Part shown: in pieces, positions 1 to 6,790 of the stretch
Numbering within the stretch: position 1 is the first letter of the stretch
How the letters are laid out: each line of letters begins with the position of its first letter
Assembly: GCA_014860175.1 (NCBI GenBank)
Contig: JACZKF010000447.1
Location: 1 to 14,100, forward strand
DNA: 14,100 nt
Direction of reading: 5' to 3'
Source of the DNA: Desulfuromonadales bacterium
GTDB taxonomy: Bacteria; Desulfobacterota; Desulfuromonadia; Desulfuromonadales; JACZKF01
The notes under the pieces: model-generated
What the model was told of the DNA's origin: nothing
Database searches by the model: none
The model's input: the letters and a program-made list of their open reading frames with translations, nothing else
Translations under genes and position numbers: made by a program

Positions 1-1
1 G

Positions 2-214
2 GAAGCAGTCAAGGGAATGGAGTCGATCCCCTTCCCGGTCCCCGACAGTGTCGAGTTTCGCACCATCGACCCGATCACCGGCCTGCTGGCCCCCGAAGAT
101 AGCCCCGGCGCGTATATCGAGGTGTTTGCTCCGGGGACCGCCCCGTCCCGCTACGCCATTGATGAAAAGCCGCAGGCACGAGACTTCTTCCGCCTGGATC
201 TGAACGAAGACTGA
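2..214 (+). CDS. C-terminal fragment of a probable class A penicillin-binding protein (PBP1A-like), 5' end outside window
   Basis: The frame is open from base 2 to a TGA at 212-214, so this is the last 70 residues of a longer protein; the in-frame ATG at 17 has no ribosome binding site and is probably internal. The tail reads as a short beta-rich segment with the pattern F-R-T-I-D-P-I-T-G-L-L-A-P followed by E-V-F-A-P-G-T-A-P. That 'ID..TG.LA......E.F..GT.P' arrangement is what I know from the end of the transpeptidase domain of bifunctional PBP1A/MrcA proteins, which polymerise and cross-link peptidoglycan on the periplasmic face of the inner membrane. The catalytic glycosyltransferase and transpeptidase motifs lie outside the window, so activity cannot be judged. 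The gene runs convergently toward nth and ends 36 bp before a strong terminator. Family call is moderately confident; the exact paralogue is unknown. Confidence 0.7.
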   Translation, partial: EAVKGMESIPFPVPDSVEFRTIDPITGLLAPEDSPGAYIEVFAPGTAPSRYAIDEKPQARDFFRLDLNED

Positions 215-250
215 CCCGCCTCCCAATAATTAGTCATTCGCCGCCTCAAT

Positions 251-282
251 AAAAAAGGTCGCCCCGGGGGGCGGCCTTTTTT
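251..282. terminator. Bidirectional intrinsic terminator between the PBP fragment and nth
   Basis: A GC-rich hairpin with stem arms GGTCGCC and GGCGGCC (one T-G wobble), extendable by a C-G pair, is flanked by six A on the left and six T on the right. It therefore reads as a stem followed by a U-tract on either strand. It sits between two convergent stop codons (212-214 and 293-295), as expected for a shared terminator. Confidence 0.93.
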
Positions 283-292
283 CATGCCGGGC

Positions 293-934
293 TCAGCTCG
301 ATTTTTTTACCCCCATCCGAGGGCAGAGGGACAGTACCGGACAGAGTGAACATCGGGGGGTGGGGGCCTTGCAGATTTGTCGACCGTGGAAGATCAGGAG
401 ATGGCTGGCATGGGTCCATTTTCCCCGCGGGAGGAGCTGGCAGAGCTCCTGCTCGATCTTCACCGGATCGTTTTGAGCGGTCCAGCCAAGACGGTAAGAG
501 ACCCGCCGGACATGGGTATCGACCACCATCCCCGGGACACCAAAGGCGTTCCCCAACACCACATTGGCGGTCTTGCGACCGACCCCGGGGAGTCTGGTCA
601 ACGCCTCCATGGTCGCCGGGACCTGGCCACCGTGCTCCTCGAGCAGTGTTTTCCCCATCCCGATCAGGCTCTTCGCCTTAGCCCGGTAAAAGCCGATGGA
701 GCGGATTACTTCGACCAGTTCCTGGAAATCGGCTGTGGCATAAGCTTGGGCGTCCGGGTAGCGGCGAAATAGCTCGGGAGTCACCTGGTTGACCCGCACG
801 TCGGTGCACTGGGCGGAGAGGATGGTCGCCACCAGCAGCTCCAGCGGATTGCCAAAGTCGAGGGCGATCCGGGCCTCCGGGTAGACCTTTTCCAAAACTT
901 CCAGCACTTCTTCCGGTGGCGGGAGATCGGGCAT
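293..934 (-). CDS. nth: Endonuclease III (DNA glycosylase/AP lyase)
   Basis: 213 residues, close to the usual 210-215 for Nth. This base-excision-repair enzyme removes oxidised pyrimidines and cleaves the abasic strand. The helix-hairpin-helix LPGVGRKTA lies at 115-123 with the catalytic lysine K121, and the catalytic aspartate is D139 in VVDTH. The C-terminal 4Fe-4S ligands are C188, C195, C198 and C204, with the exact C-x6-C-x2-C-x5-C spacing of the family, so the enzyme looks intact. The ATG at 934 follows AGGAG (positions 940-944 on the complementary strand) at good spacing. It is the last gene of the leftward block, 47 bp after the EEP-fold gene, and is followed by the shared terminator. 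The 47-bp leader contains DnaA-box-like repeats, one overlapping the ribosome binding site. Confidence 0.96.
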   Translation of the reverse strand: MPDLPPPEEVLEVLEKVYPEARIALDFGNPLELLVATILSAQCTDVRVNQVTPELFRRYPDAQAYATADFQELVEVIRSIGFYRAKAKSLIGMGKTLLEEHGGQVPATMEALTRLPGVGRKTANVVLGNAFGVPGMVVDTHVRRVSYRLGWTAQNDPVKIEQELCQLLPRGKWTHASHLLIFHGRQICKAPTPRCSLCPVLSLCPRMGVKKSS

Positions 935-942
935 GCAGACTC

Positions 943-973
943 CTGTTCACAGCTTTCCACAGACTTATCCACA
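943..973 (+). promoter_or_regulatory. Cluster of DnaA-box-like 9-mers upstream of nth
   Basis: Three same-orientation sites lie in the 47-bp gap between the EEP-fold gene and nth. CTGTTCACA (943-951) matches the E. coli consensus TTATCCACA at 6 of 9 bases, CTTTCCACA (953-961) at 7 of 9, and TTATCCACA (965-973) at 9 of 9. Their ends are 10 and 12 bp apart, about one helical turn each. The first overlaps the nth ribosome binding site. DnaA binding is an inference from the match. Confidence 0.5.
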
Positions 974-981
974 AGGGGGGA

Positions 982-1716
982 TCAGCCGGGGGCTGTTTTC
1001 ATCCTTCCCGTGGTGAGCTGTTCCACCCGCAGGTAGCTACGGGGATCGGTGATCTGGATGGTGAGGATCAGTGGCAGGTGGGAAGAGGCCTGGCGGACCT
1101 TGGCCGAACGCAGAATGGAGGAATCGACGACCCGCAGCTCCCCCCGCAGGTAGGCCCGATCTCGCCCCAGTACCGGAAAACAGGAGGGGTAGGTCGCATT
1201 CCACAGCGGGCGTCGGGCTTTGCGCAATACCAGGGTCAAATGGAAGTTACCGGCCCCGAGAATAAGATCAGCGAAATCGCCCATCACCAAGGTCGGCCCC
1301 CCGACCGAAGCCGCTCCCAACACGTCGGGACCGAGCAGTTTGGCGATCTGTTGGCGTCGGCCGCCGAGATGCGGGGCAAGGCGGAGATTGAACAGATGCA
1401 GCCGTTTGCCGGCGAGGTCGGCATCGCCCCGCAGGCAGGCGCCGCCATCGCCAAGGTCGTACTCCTGGATGCCGCGCAAGGGGTAATAGGAGAGGAAGGC
1501 ATTGGCGCCGCGGCGGGGAAGCCCATAGTGCCGCATCCCCAACCTCTTCGCCAGGGTGGCGAGTTGATCGTCATCGCTGCCGGCATCGATTTCCTGCAAG
1601 GCGACGAGATCAGGGGCCCCTTCGGCGATCACCTCTGCGATCCGCCCAAGATCGACACAGCCATCGCCACCGCGGCAATGCTGCACGTTGTATGTCATCA
1701 CCCGGATGGTGGTCAC
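982..1716 (-). CDS. Endonuclease/exonuclease/phosphatase (EEP) superfamily protein, active site apparently degenerate
   Basis: The family is recognised from IRVMTYNVQ at the N-terminus, VALQEID and VMGDF, in the order and spacing of EEP-fold proteins (DNase I, AP endonuclease and phosphodiesterase relatives). The frame is open upstream to a GTG at 1752, with an ATG at 1737, but neither has a ribosome binding site. The GTG at 1716 is preceded by AGGAGG three bases away and starts the protein four residues before the first beta strand, so I prefer it (244 residues). Several usual catalytic positions are changed. Counting from the 1752 start, NTHL is NLRL (122-125), GDFN is GDFA (158-161) and SDHLP is SSHLP (223-227), while N22 and E54 remain. 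No signal peptide is evident. It sits 65 bp downstream of the cyclophilin gene and 47 bp upstream of nth. Substrate is unknown, and it may not be an active nuclease. Confidence 0.75.
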   Translation of the reverse strand: MTTIRVMTYNVQHCRGGDGCVDLGRIAEVIAEGAPDLVALQEIDAGSDDDQLATLAKRLGMRHYGLPRRGANAFLSYYPLRGIQEYDLGDGGACLRGDADLAGKRLHLFNLRLAPHLGGRRQQIAKLLGPDVLGAASVGGPTLVMGDFADLILGAGNFHLTLVLRKARRPLWNATYPSCFPVLGRDRAYLRGELRVVDSSILRSAKVRQASSHLPLILTIQITDPRSYLRVEQLTTGRMKTAPG

Positions 1717-1781
1717 CTGCCTCCTTTCCCGGGCCATGGCCGTCGTTGGCACCGTCGTGACTTGGGACGGCGCAGGGCAGT

Positions 1782-2342
1782 TTATTTCGGTTGCCGCCGC
1801 ACCTTGATTATTACGATCGACTCTGCCGGCAGGTTCTGGAACATGGCACTTTTGCTGACCGTCCTCATTTTACCAAGAGCATCGACGACTTCCAATCCAG
1901 AAACGACCCGACCAAAAACGGCGTAGCCATAGCTGGCCGGCTCTTTGCCCCGGTGATCGAGAAAGGTGTTGTCCGCCAGATTGATGAAAAACTGGCTGGT
2001 AGCGCTGTCCACCACCGAGGTGCGCGCCATGGCGATGGTCCCGCGCTGATTGCGCAGGCCGTTGCCGGCCTCATTGCGGATCGGCGCCCGCGTCGGCTTG
2101 GGCTGCAGATCGGCCGTGTAGCCGCCCCCTTGGATCATGAAACCATCGATTACCCGATGGAAGATCGTCCCGTCGTAATGGCCGGCATCGACATAGGCGA
2201 GAAAATTTTTAACACTCTCCGGCGCCTTGTCCGGATCCAGTTCAACGACCACTTCTCCCCGGTTGGTTTCGAGGACGACCCTCTCCGCGGCCATGGCCGA
2301 CAGGGGCAGCAGAAAAATCAGAAGACAAGTGAGAATGCGCAT
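1782..2342 (-). CDS. ppiA: Periplasmic cyclophilin-type peptidyl-prolyl cis-trans isomerase
   Basis: 186 residues with a typical signal peptide: MR, a hydrophobic stretch at 3-15, then a likely cleavage at AMA|AE near residue 18. The mature protein would fold exported proteins in the periplasm by isomerising X-Pro bonds. The cyclophilin core is clear: FHRVIDGFMIQGG at 61-73 with catalytic R63 and Q71, SQFFINL at 116-122 and YAVFGRV at 140-146. The position that is tryptophan in human cyclophilin A falls at F127, as in E. coli PpiA and other bacterial forms with low cyclosporin affinity. The ATG at 2342 follows CGGAGG at good spacing and lies 13 bp after the gpsA stop, implying co-transcription. 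The PpiA-type assignment rests on the signal peptide and size; the family itself is certain. Confidence 0.92.
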   Translation of the reverse strand: MRILTCLLIFLLPLSAMAAERVVLETNRGEVVVELDPDKAPESVKNFLAYVDAGHYDGTIFHRVIDGFMIQGGGYTADLQPKPTRAPIRNEAGNGLRNQRGTIAMARTSVVDSATSQFFINLADNTFLDHRGKEPASYGYAVFGRVVSGLEVVDALGKMRTVSKSAMFQNLPAESIVIIKVRRQPK

Positions 2343-2355
2343 AGTTTCCTCCGGT

Positions 2356-3393
2356 TCAGATCCCCTCGGCTTTGAGCTCCCGCAACATCAGTTCGGATAC
2401 CGCCTGGCGGGCGCTCTTCCCCTGGTAAAGGATGGCATGCATCTGTGCGGTAATCGGCACTTCGACCCCCAGACGCTGGGCCAGCTGATAGGCGGAGAGG
2501 GTCGTCTTCACCCCTTCGGCCACCATCTTCATCCCGGTCAGGATCTCTCCCAGGGGACGTCCCCGGCCGAGCTCGATGCCGACGCTACGATTGCGGGAGA
2601 GATCGCCGGTGCAGGTAAGAACCAGGTCCCCCATGCCGGCCAGGCCGGCGAAGGTCGCTGGGTTGGCCCCCTTGGCCAGCCCCAGGCGGGTGATTTCGGC
2701 CAGACCGCGGGTAATCAGCGCCGCCCGGGTGTTGTGACCAAAACCGAGGCCATCGGCCACCCCAGCGGCCAGGGCGATGACATTTTTCAAGGCGCCGGCC
2801 AGCTCTACCCCAATCACGTCATCGTTCGTATAGACCCGAAACAGCTGGCTGCTGAAAGCTTCCTGCACCTGGCGGGCGACAGCCAAATCTGCTGCTGCCG
2901 CAACCACCGCGGTCGGCATGGCGGCGGCCACCTCACGGGCGAACGAGGGGCCGGAAAGGCAGGCGATTCGCTCGGCCAAGGGCGCCGGCAAGATCTCCGC
3001 CAGCACTTCCGACATGGTCAGCAGAGAGCCGTTTTCGATCCCCTTGGCGGCGGTAACGATCAGGGTATGGTCTTCAATGTCGGGGAGCGCTTGCCGCACT
3101 ACCCCGCGCATGACCTGGGAAGGGGGAACCAGGACCAGCATCTGCTTGCCCCGGGTCGCCTGCTGCAGATCAGCCGTGAAGGCCAGGTTTTCGGCCAACG
3201 CAAAACCGGGCAGATAAAGATCGTTTTCCCGCTGGCGCGGCAGGCGGGCAGCCAGATCGGCCTCGTAGACCCAAAGGGTTACCTGGTGTCCACCTCGGGC
3301 CAGCAGGTCGGCCAGAGCGGTCCCCCAGCTGCCGGCGCCGATCACGCCAATATTGATTTTTGATGCTGTCTCAGTCGTCACCGCTGGCTCCAT
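2356..3393 (-). CDS. gpsA: NAD(P)-dependent glycerol-3-phosphate dehydrogenase
   Basis: 345 residues, slightly longer than the usual 330-340. It reduces dihydroxyacetone phosphate to sn-glycerol-3-phosphate in the cytoplasm, the entry step of phospholipid synthesis. The Rossmann nucleotide-binding motif GAGSWGTALA starts at residue 19. AAKGIE (115-120) and the catalytic lysine K203 in GALKNVIAL, followed by GFGHNTRAALITRG (217-230), are family signatures of the substrate-binding C-terminal half. The ATG at 3393 lies 5 bp after the stop of the TPR gene with only a weak ribosome binding site. The GTG codon at residue 5 has GGAG upstream at better spacing, so the true start may be four residues later. 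The ppi gene follows after 13 bp. Confidence 0.97.
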   Translation of the reverse strand: MEPAVTTETASKINIGVIGAGSWGTALADLLARGGHQVTLWVYEADLAARLPRQRENDLYLPGFALAENLAFTADLQQATRGKQMLVLVPPSQVMRGVVRQALPDIEDHTLIVTAAKGIENGSLLTMSEVLAEILPAPLAERIACLSGPSFAREVAAAMPTAVVAAAADLAVARQVQEAFSSQLFRVYTNDDVIGVELAGALKNVIALAAGVADGLGFGHNTRAALITRGLAEITRLGLAKGANPATFAGLAGMGDLVLTCTGDLSRNRSVGIELGRGRPLGEILTGMKMVAEGVKTTLSAYQLAQRLGVEVPITAQMHAILYQGKSARQAVSELMLRELKAEGI

Positions 3394-3398
3394 GCTGA

Positions 3399-4280
3399 TC
3401 AGATCGCCTTTTTCTTCTTGCGGATGCGTTCTTCGACCTGCTCGATTTTCTTCCCCAGCGCCTCGCCATTGGGGTACTCCCCTTGGAGGGCGAGGAGAAT
3501 CTCAAGCGCTTCGCGCAGATTGTCCTCCTCTTCCAACACCCCCGCCAAACCAAAGCGGGCCTCCAGGGCATACGGAGTTTGGGGCCAGTTTAGAGCCACC
3601 TGGCGAAACGACTTTTCCGCCTCCCGGAGACGTCCCTCCAGCGACCAGCTGACGGCGATCCGATAGGCCACTTCGGGGAGCAGTTCGCTGCCGGGATAGC
3701 TTTTGCGAAGACTCTCGAATTCAATCCGGGCCTGCTCAAAATTTTCCAGCCGGAAATAGGCGTCGGCAATTTCGTACAGCAGCCGATCGCTATCCGGGGC
3801 GCCGTTATCAATCAATTTCTGGTACGCGATGATCGCCCGGCTGAAGTCGCGCAACCGATATTTGTAAATTTCCGCCACCTGTCTCTGGGCCCGGCGCGAT
3901 AGCTCGCCGTTAGGATCGTCCTTTTCGACCAGCAGGTAGGCGAGAAGCGCCTCATGATAGCTTTTCAGGTACAGGTTGAGCACCTCCGCAGCCTGGAACA
4001 GCGCCTGCGGCGACCAATGAAAGGTCGGGTGGCGATCGTAAATGGTCCGGAAGACCTTGACCGCCTGCTCGTAGTCGCCTTCTTCGACCAGGAGCTCCGC
4101 CCGGGCGAAATCTTTCTCCAGCACCTGGTCGAGGTTGGAGACATAGAAGATCAACCCGGCAAACAGAAGAATCAGCAGCAGCAGAGTGCCGGAGACCAGC
4201 AGTCTGAACTTCTTAGAGTTCCTCCGCCTCCTCCGGATCTCCTCCATCAACAGCTTCTTCTTCAGCTTCTGTAATTCCAT
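3399..4280 (-). CDS. Membrane-anchored tetratricopeptide-repeat protein
   Basis: 293 residues. A very basic N-terminus (KKK at 7-9, RRRRR at 16-20, then SKKFR) precedes one hydrophobic helix at about 27-47. By the positive-inside rule the rest should lie on the periplasmic side. Residues 55-280 are helical repeats of TPR type, for example ARAELLVEEGDYEQAVKVF, YEIADAYFRLENFEQARIEF, YRIAVSWSLEGRLREAEKSF and FGLAGVLEEEDNLREALEIL, each ending near a P or Y-P turn. The C-terminus is basic (RIRKKKKAI). No enzymatic domain is visible, so it is probably a scaffold. The gene overlaps the end of gyrA by 68 bp if it starts at 4280, where GAGGAG lies very close to the ATG, or by 35 bp if it starts at the ATG at 4247. 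gpsA follows after 5 bp. I recall a TPR gene at this place in Geobacter. Function unknown. Confidence 0.85.
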   Translation of the reverse strand: MELQKLKKKLLMEEIRRRRRNSKKFRLLVSGTLLLLILLFAGLIFYVSNLDQVLEKDFARAELLVEEGDYEQAVKVFRTIYDRHPTFHWSPQALFQAAEVLNLYLKSYHEALLAYLLVEKDDPNGELSRRAQRQVAEIYKYRLRDFSRAIIAYQKLIDNGAPDSDRLLYEIADAYFRLENFEQARIEFESLRKSYPGSELLPEVAYRIAVSWSLEGRLREAEKSFRQVALNWPQTPYALEARFGLAGVLEEEDNLREALEILLALQGEYPNGEALGKKIEQVEERIRKKKKAI

Positions 4281-6720
4281 TCTCCTCGTCTTCTTTCTCG
4301 GCCAGTCTGGCCACCGCCACGATGCGCTCTCCTGGCTCGAGGACCATCAGGCGCACCCCTTGGGTGTTACGGCCAATTACCGACAGGCCGGCGACCCCCA
4401 TCCGCAAAACTTTACCGCGATCGGTGATCAACATCAGGTCCGAGTCGTCGTCCACCAGGCGGATATCCATTACCTGACCGTTGCGATCGGAGGTTTTAAT
4501 GGTGATGATCCCCTTGCCCCCTCGGCTCTGCACCCGGTATTCCTGCAGGTCGGTGCGTTTGCCATAGCCATTTTCGGTCACGGTGAGTACGGTAGCCGCC
4601 GTGGAATCGGAAACCACTTCCATGCCGATCAGTTGATCGCCATCGTCCAGCCACATGCCGCGCACCCCCCGCGAGGTGCGCCCCATCGGCCGCACATCGG
4701 CTTCCGGAAAGCGGATCGACTTGCCATGGCGGCTGGCGAGCAGGATGTCCATGCTGCCATCGGTGAGGCGGGTGGAGACCAGACGGTCCCCTTCATCGAT
4801 GGTCAGAGCGATGATCCCCCCGGCCCGGGGATTGGCGTAGGCCAGAAGATCGGTTTTCTTGATCACCCCATAGCGGGTGGCGGTGACGATGTATTTCCCC
4901 TCGGTGAACTCCTTTACCGGCAAAATGCTGGTGACGTTTTCGCCTGAGGAGAGCTGCAGCAGGTTAACGATGGCTTTGCCCCGCGAGGCGCGTCCCGCCT
5001 GGGGAATTTCATGCACCTTGAGCCAGTAGACCTTCCCCAGGTCGGTGAAGACCATGATGTAGGAGTGCGTCGAGGCAATGAACAGCCGCTCGACGAAATC
5101 CTCCTCCTTCGGCCGCATGCCGGTCTTGCCTTTACCGCCGCGGCGCTGCGCCCGGTAGAGGGAGACGGGATTGCGCTTGATATAGCCGGAGTGGGAGACG
5201 GTCACCACCATATCCTCTTCGACAATCAGATCTTCGAGGGAGAGGTCGCCGGTGCGGGCGATGATTTCGGTGCGCCGGGGGTTGGCGTATCTCTCCCGGA
5301 TATCGAGCAGTTCTCCCCGGATGATCTTGAAAATTTCCACTTCGCTGGCCAAAATCTCTTTCAACCGGGCGATCAGAGCCAGCACATCCCGGTACTCGGC
5401 CATGATTTTGTCGCGCTCCAGCCCGGTCAGCCGGTGCAGGCGCATCTCAAGGATCGCCTGAGCCTGCAGGTCGGAGAAGGCAAAGCGGCTCATCAGCCGC
5501 TCCCGGGCCTCGGCCGGGTTGGCGCTCGACTTGATGATCTGGATCACCTCGTCGAGGTTCTCCAGGGCGATTTTCAGCCCCTCCAGGATATGGGCCCGCG
5601 CCTCGGCTTTTTTCAGGTCGAAAATGGTGCGGCGGGTGACGATCTCTTTGCGGTGGTCGATGAATTTGTCGAGGATCTCCCGCAAGGTCATCACCCGCGG
5701 CTGACCGGAGACGATGGCCAGCAGGATGATGCCGAAGGAGGACTGCATCGGTGTCATTTTGTAGAGCTGGTTGAGGATCACCTGCGGGACGGTGTCCCTC
5801 TTCAGCTCGATGACGATGCGCATCCCTTCCCGGTCCGACTCGTCACGAAGATCGGAGATCCCCTCGATGCGGCGCTCCTTGACCAGGTCGGCGATCTTTT
5901 CGATCAGCTTGGCCTTGTTCACCTGGAACGGGATCTCGGTGACGATAATGGCTTCCCGGCCGGTGCGACGGTCTTTTTCCACCAGCGCCCGCGCCCGGGT
6001 CTGGATGATCCCGCGGCCGGTGCGGTAAGCCTGGCGGGCTTCTTCCTGCCCCAGCATGAACCCGGCGGTAGGAAAGTCGGGGCCGGGGATCTTCTCCAGC
6101 AGCTCTTCGAAATCGATGGTCGGATCGTCGATGATCGCCACCAGGGCGTCGATCACCTCCCCCAGGTTGTGGGGGGGGATCTTGGTCGCCATCCCGACGG
6201 CGATCCCTTCCGAACCGTTGACCAGCAGGTTGGGAAACTTGCAGGGGAGGACCAGCGGTTCCTGCAACGACTCGTCGTAGTTGGCGCCAAAATCGACGGT
6301 CTCCTTGTCGATATCGGCCAGCAATTCATGGGCCAGGCGGTCCATCCGCACTTCGGTGTAACGCATGGCTGCCGCGTTGTCGCCATCGACCGAGCCGAAG
6401 TTCCCCTGGCCGTCGACCAGCGGATGGCGCAGGGAGAACGGTTGCGCCATGCGGACAATGGTGTCGTAAACCGCCGTGTCGCCGTGCGGGTGATATTTAC
6501 CGATAACATCACCGACCACGCGGGCCGATTTTTTATAGGCCTTATTGTAGTCGTTGCCGAGTTCGTGCATCGCGAACAGCACCCGCCGATGCACCGGTTT
6601 GAGCCCGTCGCGCACATCCGGCAACGCCCGGCCGATGATGACGCTCATCGCATAATCCATGTAGGATTTGCGCATCTCGTCTTCGATGCTGACACTTACT
6701 TTATTTTGCGGAGATAGCAT
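4213..6720 (-). CDS. gyrA: DNA gyrase subunit A
   Basis: 835 residues, within the usual range. This subunit breaks and rejoins DNA in the A2B2 gyrase that introduces negative supercoils. The catalytic tyrosine is Y121 in AAMRYTEVRM. The quinolone-resistance-determining region contains HPHGDTAVYD at 77-86; the E. coli Ser83 position is threonine (T82) and the Asp87 position is kept (D86). The breakage-reunion domain and coiled coil run to about 490. The C-terminal DNA-wrapping beta-pinwheel follows, with the GyrA box QRRGGKG at 525-531 intact, and an acidic tail rich in E and D occupies about 808-835. The ATG at 6720 follows CTGGAG at good spacing and lies 70 bp downstream of gyrB, so the two are probably co-transcribed. 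The acidic tail is encoded in the stretch overlapping the TPR gene. Confidence 0.98.
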   Translation of the reverse strand: MLSPQNKVSVSIEDEMRKSYMDYAMSVIIGRALPDVRDGLKPVHRRVLFAMHELGNDYNKAYKKSARVVGDVIGKYHPHGDTAVYDTIVRMAQPFSLRHPLVDGQGNFGSVDGDNAAAMRYTEVRMDRLAHELLADIDKETVDFGANYDESLQEPLVLPCKFPNLLVNGSEGIAVGMATKIPPHNLGEVIDALVAIIDDPTIDFEELLEKIPGPDFPTAGFMLGQEEARQAYRTGRGIIQTRARALVEKDRRTGREAIIVTEIPFQVNKAKLIEKIADLVKERRIEGISDLRDESDREGMRIVIELKRDTVPQVILNQLYKMTPMQSSFGIILLAIVSGQPRVMTLREILDKFIDHRKEIVTRRTIFDLKKAEARAHILEGLKIALENLDEVIQIIKSSANPAEARERLMSRFAFSDLQAQAILEMRLHRLTGLERDKIMAEYRDVLALIARLKEILASEVEIFKIIRGELLDIRERYANPRRTEIIARTGDLSLEDLIVEEDMVVTVSHSGYIKRNPVSLYRAQRRGGKGKTGMRPKEEDFVERLFIASTHSYIMVFTDLGKVYWLKVHEIPQAGRASRGKAIVNLLQLSSGENVTSILPVKEFTEGKYIVTATRYGVIKKTDLLAYANPRAGGIIALTIDEGDRLVSTRLTDGSMDILLASRHGKSIRFPEADVRPMGRTSRGVRGMWLDDGDQLIGMEVVSDSTAATVLTVTENGYGKRTDLQEYRVQSRGGKGIITIKTSDRNGQVMDIRLVDDDSDLMLITDRGKVLRMGVAGLSVIGRNTQGVRLMVLEPGERIVAVARLAEKEDEENGITEAEEEAVDGGDPEEAEEL

Positions 6721-6741
6721 TCGATTACTCCAGAAGGATAG

Positions 6742-6771
6742 TTTTGAGTTTTAAAAAATCGAAACTCAAAA
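6742..6771. repeat. AT-rich perfect inverted repeat in the gyrB-gyrA spacer
   Basis: Arms TTTTGAGTTT (6742-6751) and AAACTCAAAA (6762-6771) are perfectly complementary over 10 bp around a 10-base A-rich centre, TAAAAAATCG. The 70-bp spacer is otherwise unremarkable apart from the gyrA ribosome binding site. The stem has only two G-C pairs and no U-tract directly after it on the gyrA-sense strand, so it is not a convincing terminator. It could be an mRNA hairpin in the gyrBA transcript or a protein-binding palindrome. Confidence 0.7.
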
Positions 6772-6790
6772 TTCCCATGCCTGTTCAGTG

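Noticed and set aside
916..1926. 336-codon plus-strand frame opposite the EEP-fold gene
   Set aside because: Antisense shadow; the minus strand has recognisable families and ribosome binding sites.
6473..6490. Thr in place of Ser at the GyrA quinolone-resistance position
   Set aside because: Thr is the natural residue in many wild-type bacteria such as Pseudomonas aeruginosa, so it is not evidence of acquired resistance.
5011..6717. 568-codon plus-strand open frame antisense to gyrA
   Set aside because: It is exactly antisense to a highly conserved gene, has a low-complexity composition typical of GC-rich shadow frames, and no ribosome binding site or family resemblance.
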